NCBI GenBank assembly: GCA_002432945.1
Contig: DJHE01000005.1
Span: 30,230 to 40,338 of the forward strand
DNA length: 10,109 nt
Reading direction: 5' to 3'
Origin: Synergistaceae bacterium UBA5827
GTDB taxonomy: Bacteria; Synergistota; Synergistia; Synergistales; 79-D21
Below, in pieces: positions 7,358-10,109 of the stretch. The number at the start of each line of letters is the position of its first letter. The stretch's first letter is position 1. The translations under genes were made by a program, and so were the position numbers. The notes under the pieces were generated by a model. That model was given only the letters and a program-made list of their open reading frames with translations. It was not told where the DNA came from and did not search any database.

Positions 7358-8119
7358 ATGTTTATGAAAAAGGCGATGGAGGCCTTTGAGCGGGCCACGA
7401 TCGAAGAACTGGCCGAAGGCGTCATGGAGGATCCGGAAACGGGGGAGCTGGTCTGTCTCGTTTGCGGGAAGGGTTTTCTTCCGGGAGAGGTCTTCCCGGT
7501 CGACGGGCGCTTTTTCGATGCCCGGTCGGCAGCGCGGATGCACGCGGAGCGGGAACACGGATCCCGGTTCATGTCGCTGCTGAACCTCCTGCGCCAATGG
7601 GGCGGGCTGTCCGAGATCCAGGCCCGTCTCCTGGAGGCCTTTTTCCTGGGACACGACGACGAAAGGATCGCGAAGGAACTCGGCATCAGCCGATCCACCG
7701 TCCGCAACCATCGCTTCCGCATGAAGGAACGGGTGCGCCAGGCGAAAGTGTTCCTGGCCATGAACCGGATCCTGGAGCGGAACCAGAAGGCGGAAACGCG
7801 CCTGGTGGAGTTCGGGGCGAAGGCCCGCATCGTGGACGAACGTTTCGCCCTGACGGAGGAAGAGTCCGAGCAGCTGGTCCGCAAGTACTTCAGGGAGGAC
7901 GGAACGCTCGCCCTTTTCCCGACCAAGGCGAAGGCGCGGGTCGCCCTCCTGAGGAAAATCGTCGAGCGTCTGACGCCGGGAGTCCGGTACTCCGAGCGGG
8001 AACTGAACGCGATCCTCTCGCCGCTCACGGAAGACCACGTCATCGTCCGCCGTTGCCTGGTGGACTACGGCTTCGTCAGCCGCTTGCCGGACGGAAGCGC
8101 CTACTGGGTGGAGATGTAG
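7358..8119 (+). CDS. Transcription regulator: zinc-finger-like, HTH and DUF2087 domains
   Basis: A 253-residue DNA-binding protein of the DUF2087 regulator family. Three parts are visible. Residues 33-67 hold C-x2-C (Cys33, Cys36) and H-x4-H (His62, His67), a possible zinc site. Residues ~84-135 form a LuxR-type helix-turn-helix: LSEIQARLLEAFFLG, then DERIAKELGISRSTVRNH and an RMKERVRQAKVFLA helix. Residues ~170-250 are the DUF2087 domain (VRKYFREDGTLALFPTKAKA, then LVDYGFVSR and YWV near the end). Start ATG 7358 has AAAGGA 5 bases upstream; ATG 7364 is possible but further from it. The stop TAG touches the ATG of the DUF1848 gene with no gap, so both proteins are made from one message. It may control its own operon and possibly the divergent thioesterase; the ligand is unknown. 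Confidence 0.88.
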   Translation: MFMKKAMEAFERATIEELAEGVMEDPETGELVCLVCGKGFLPGEVFPVDGRFFDARSAARMHAEREHGSRFMSLLNLLRQWGGLSEIQARLLEAFFLGHDDERIAKELGISRSTVRNHRFRMKERVRQAKVFLAMNRILERNQKAETRLVEFGAKARIVDERFALTEEESEQLVRKYFREDGTLALFPTKAKARVALLRKIVERLTPGVRYSERELNAILSPLTEDHVIVRRCLVDYGFVSRLPDGSAYWVEM

Positions 8120-8944
8120 ATGATTATCAGCGCCAGCCGCAGAACGGACATCTCGGCCTTCCACTCGGAATGGTTCATGGAAAGAGTCCGGCAGGGGTGC
8201 GTCGACGTGAAGAACCCTTACAACGCGAAGCAGATCTCTCGGGTGGTTCTAGACCCGGAATCCGTCGACGTTTTCGTTTTCTGGACGCGGAACCCCGTTC
8301 CTCTTCTTCCCCACATGGACGAACTGGAGGACCGGGGCTTCCGGTCCGTCTTCCTGGTCACGGTCATGGATTACCCGCCCGCGATGGAACCGGCCACCCC
8401 CGGCGTTTCGGCCGCCGTCGAGGCCCTCTCGAGGCTTTCCGAAAGGATCGGGGAAAACCGGATCGCCTGGAGGTACGACCCGATCCTGCTGTCTTCCCTC
8501 ACCCCCGCGCCCTTCCACGAAGAAGCCTTTTCGCGTCTTGCCGAAAAGATTGCCCCCTTCGTTTCCCGCTGCATCGTTTCCGTCTTCGACCCGTACTGGC
8601 GGGCGCTGAACCGGCTCAAGGCCCTGGAAAGCCAGGGTTTCCGCCTGTTCAACCGCAAGGAGGAGCAGGAGTCCCTGGCCGGGCTCCTGCCAAAAATTGC
8701 TGCCGTGTCGAATTCGCTGGGCCTTGAAATCCAGTCCTGCTGCGAGGGAGACCGCCTTGCCCCCTGGATAAAGCCAGGGGCCTGCATCGACCCCCTTTTC
8801 CTCCAGAAAGCCTTTGGCCGGACCTTCCCCTCCGCTAAGGACAAGAACCAGCGCAGGGGCTGCCTCTGCGCCGGTTCGAAGGACATCGGGACCTACGGCA
8901 CGTGTCATCACGGATGCCTCTACTGCTACGCGGGACGGCTGTAG
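8120..8944 (+). CDS. DUF1848 family protein, probable Fe-S cluster protein
   Basis: A 274-residue protein matching DUF1848 from end to end. It starts MIISASRRTDISAFHSEWFM, the family's hallmark N-terminus, contains VFWTRNP and ACIDP motifs, and ends with a cysteine cluster: Cys248 and Cys250 (GCLCAGSKDIGTYG), then Cys262, Cys266 and Cys269 (TCHHGCLYCYA). The C-x3-C-x2-C spacing is that of radical-SAM-type 4Fe-4S binding, though here it is C-terminal; the family has no agreed function. A second Cys pair (SCCEG) precedes the ACID motif. The start directly abuts the regulator's stop, with GGTGGAG just upstream, so the pair is an operon and the regulator probably controls this protein. No clear terminator follows. 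Confidence 0.9.
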   Translation: MIISASRRTDISAFHSEWFMERVRQGCVDVKNPYNAKQISRVVLDPESVDVFVFWTRNPVPLLPHMDELEDRGFRSVFLVTVMDYPPAMEPATPGVSAAVEALSRLSERIGENRIAWRYDPILLSSLTPAPFHEEAFSRLAEKIAPFVSRCIVSVFDPYWRALNRLKALESQGFRLFNRKEEQESLAGLLPKIAAVSNSLGLEIQSCCEGDRLAPWIKPGACIDPLFLQKAFGRTFPSAKDKNQRRGCLCAGSKDIGTYGTCHHGCLYCYAGRL

Positions 8945-8964
8945 AGGCCAGCCAGGGCGGGGAA

Positions 8965-9000
8965 TGGAATTCCGCTCAGCGGATTGGAATTTGACTCAGC
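8965..9000. repeat. 20-bp-period direct repeat, possible IS end remnant
   Basis: Two 16-base units, TGGAATTCCGCTCAGC (8965-8980) and TGGAATTTGACTCAGC (8985-9000), match at 13 of 16 positions with a 20-base period. Spaced multiple repeats of about this length are typical of transposase-binding ends of IS21-family elements. No transposase or opposite end is in the window, so an IS scar is only a suggestion. Confidence 0.45.
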
Positions 9001-9216
9001 CGAGCAGGATGCCCGAAATGACTGTTAATATTCGTTGACCGAACGGGCACTTGCGTTGCTGCGTGAGTTGCTATTAGACGTTACCATTTTTTCCCCTTCC
9101 TCTTACCCCGAACCTATTCCAGTGTTATTTTGACCTTTCCAACCAAATTTATGAATCGGAACCGACCTAAGATGTCGCACTAAGAAGATATGGTTTTGAA
9201 CCAGGTTAATGTTTTT

Positions 9217-9245
9217 TTGAAACAGCTTTGAAGAGGTGCTATAAT
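9217..9245 (+). promoter_or_regulatory. Near-consensus sigma70 promoter driving the cas operon
   Basis: TTGAAA (9217-9222), a 17-base spacer, then a perfect TATAAT (9240-9245) with an extended -10 TGC just before it. Transcription should start near 9252, giving a leader of about 70 bases ahead of the cas3 start. It is the best promoter in the window. Confidence 0.85.
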
Positions 9246-9305
9246 CCCGGTTGGATTAGATTAATTAAATTTTAGTGTGCATTTCTTTTTCTGTGTTTTC
9301 AATTC

Positions 9306-9311
9306 AGGAGG
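9306..9311 (+). promoter_or_regulatory. Ribosome binding site of cas3 with two competing ATGs
   Basis: AGGAGG is a full Shine-Dalgarno. It is 6 bases from ATG 9318, which opens an out-of-frame 28-codon reading frame ending at 9404, and 10 bases from ATG 9322, which opens cas3. The codon before 9322 in the cas3 frame is TGA, so cas3 cannot start further upstream. Confidence 0.7.
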
Positions 9312-9321
9312 CGAGACATGA

Positions 9322-10109
9322 ATGGATCGTCCCGAGATCATTGCTCATGTCAAAAAAGACGAAGTTGGGCAGTGGGAAACGCAGACCCTAAAAGACCATC
9401 TTGAAGGCGTGGCAAAACGTGCAGGTGATTTTGCGGAAGAATTCGGGAACCGGGATTGGGGAGAACTGATCGCCTTCTGGCATGATCTTGGAAAGTTTGT
9501 CCCGGATTGGCAGAAGCATATTCGAAAGAGTGCCGGTTTCGATCCTGAGGCACACATAGAGGCACTTGGAAACAAAGTTAACCATAGTGCTGCTGGTGCG
9601 ATTATTGCCTTCAAAAAACTCGGAAAATCTCAATTTCTTGCCCGTGCCCTTGCCTACCCGATTGCCGGTCATCATACAGGGTTGCCGGATTGGTTCCCTG
9701 AAACCGCTAGAGGGGAAACGTTACCGGAACGCATTTTCAGGAATGCACTTAACCAGGAACTGGAAACGAGAGATATCGAGCAGATCGAAAAAGAACCTCA
9801 AGCGATAGATTTTTTAAACAAACCCGTTGGAAAATCCGCCCCGATGAACGTGGAAAAACTCTCAAGGGACAAAACAGGCGATCAGCTTCACCTGTGGGTA
9901 AGGATGCTCTTCTCCTGTCTTGTCGATGCCGATTACCTCGATACGGAAGCCTTCATGGACCCGCAAAAAAACCTTGAACGAATCGGCTATTGTTCCCTAT
10001 CGGAATTAAAGGAACGCTTCGATCTTTTTATGGAGAGAAAAAGCAGTGAGGCTCAGGATTCTCCCATCAATAGAAAACGGCAGGGGATCCTTGCCCTTTG
10101 CAGAGAAAA
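9322..10109 (+). CDS. cas3: CRISPR-associated Cas3, HD nuclease domain, 3' partial (type I, probably I-C)
   Basis: The first 262 codons of Cas3, the nuclease-helicase recruited by Cascade to degrade invading DNA; the helicase part lies beyond the window. Metal-binding HD-domain features are in order: His26 in LKDHLEGVA, the His54-Asp55 pair in FWHDLGKF, His88 in NHSAAGA, His117-His118 in IAGHHTGLPDW, and Asp202/Asp204 in LWVRMLFSCLVDADYLDTEAF. The last block, placed after a long insert, is most like type I-C Cas3, but without cas5c/cas7c/cas8c the subtype is a judgement. The reading frame is open from ATG 9322 to the window end, with no frameshift. Codons and base composition are A/T-richer than in the genes to the left, as expected of a transferred locus. 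It is first in its operon, behind a strong promoter. Confidence 0.93.
   Translation, partial: MDRPEIIAHVKKDEVGQWETQTLKDHLEGVAKRAGDFAEEFGNRDWGELIAFWHDLGKFVPDWQKHIRKSAGFDPEAHIEALGNKVNHSAAGAIIAFKKLGKSQFLARALAYPIAGHHTGLPDWFPETARGETLPERIFRNALNQELETRDIEQIEKEPQAIDFLNKPVGKSAPMNVEKLSRDKTGDQLHLWVRMLFSCLVDADYLDTEAFMDPQKNLERIGYCSLSELKERFDLFMERKSSEAQDSPINRKRQGILALCRE

Larger units (their letters stand above)
8945..9321. other. A/T-richer intergenic region before the CRISPR-Cas locus
   Basis: I find no convincing gene in this 377-base stretch. The first 60 bases hold a 20-bp-period direct repeat. The middle is A/T-rich with T-runs (for example 9088-9093 and 9212-9218) and no strong stem attached to them. 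The last third carries a near-consensus promoter and a leader of roughly 70 bases. No CRISPR repeats are visible here. Composition shifts sharply from the GC-rich DNA to the left and continues into the cas gene. Confidence 0.7.

Noticed and set aside
7225..8164. Long antisense frames of 272 and 292 codons under the regulator
   Set aside because: Low-complexity Arg/Ser composition and full overlap with the DUF2087 gene mark them as shadows.
7462..8727. 421-codon + strand frame across the regulator and DUF1848 genes
   Set aside because: Pro/Arg/Gly-rich composition typical of a shadow frame in GC-rich DNA; it overlaps two well-recognised genes and has no family motifs.
8938..8955. Terminator hairpin after the DUF1848 gene
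   Set aside because: GGCTG...CAGCC can pair over 5 bp but no T-run follows, so it does not look like an intrinsic terminator.
8945..9321. CRISPR array or leader
   Set aside because: No repeat of 25-40 bases recurs; the only repeat is a two-unit 20-bp-period element, and the promoter here points into cas3.

Overview
The window is mostly GC-rich DNA from a Gram-negative bacterium: Sec-type signal peptides, an OmpA-like peptidoglycan-binding protein and strong Shine-Dalgarno (SD) sites all fit this. The gene mix (bacterial acyl-ACP thioesterase, DUF2087 regulator, DUF1848 Fe-S protein, a type I CRISPR-Cas locus) would suit an anaerobic Desulfobacterota/Deltaproteobacteria-like genome, but the sequence does not fix the taxon.

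Layout. (1) 3-3636, + strand: three tightly coupled genes. Two paralogous asparagine-synthase-like proteins (the first cut by the window edge) flank a GT-B protein resembling bacterial sialyl/polysialyltransferases. Both junctions are GTGA overlaps with an SD site inside the upstream gene, so this is one operon, plausibly making or amidating a surface glycan or another secreted molecule. (2) 3788-6491, + strand: an exported DUF4892-like/OmpA fusion, followed 10 bases later by a 624-residue exported protein of unknown function. (3) 6519-7250, - strand: an acyl-ACP thioesterase, convergent with the previous pair and divergent from the next. (4) 7358-8944, + strand: a zinc-finger/HTH/DUF2087 transcription regulator directly abutting a DUF1848 Fe-S protein. 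A strong promoter with an operator-like inverted repeat lies in the divergent gap. (5) 8945-9321: an A/T-richer gap of 377 bases with a 20-bp-period direct repeat (perhaps an IS scar) and a near-consensus sigma70 promoter. (6) 9322-10109: the first 262 codons of a Cas3 HD nuclease, best matching type I-C, which runs off the window.

The most unusual part is the synthase/transferase/synthase triad. Both synthase-like proteins keep the PP-loop and the catalytic-domain lysine but have altered acidic motifs, the complete one has lost its glutaminase nucleophile, and the transferase-like protein lacks its usual His-Pro motif. The start of the CRISPR-Cas locus marks a likely boundary between core-like and accessory DNA.
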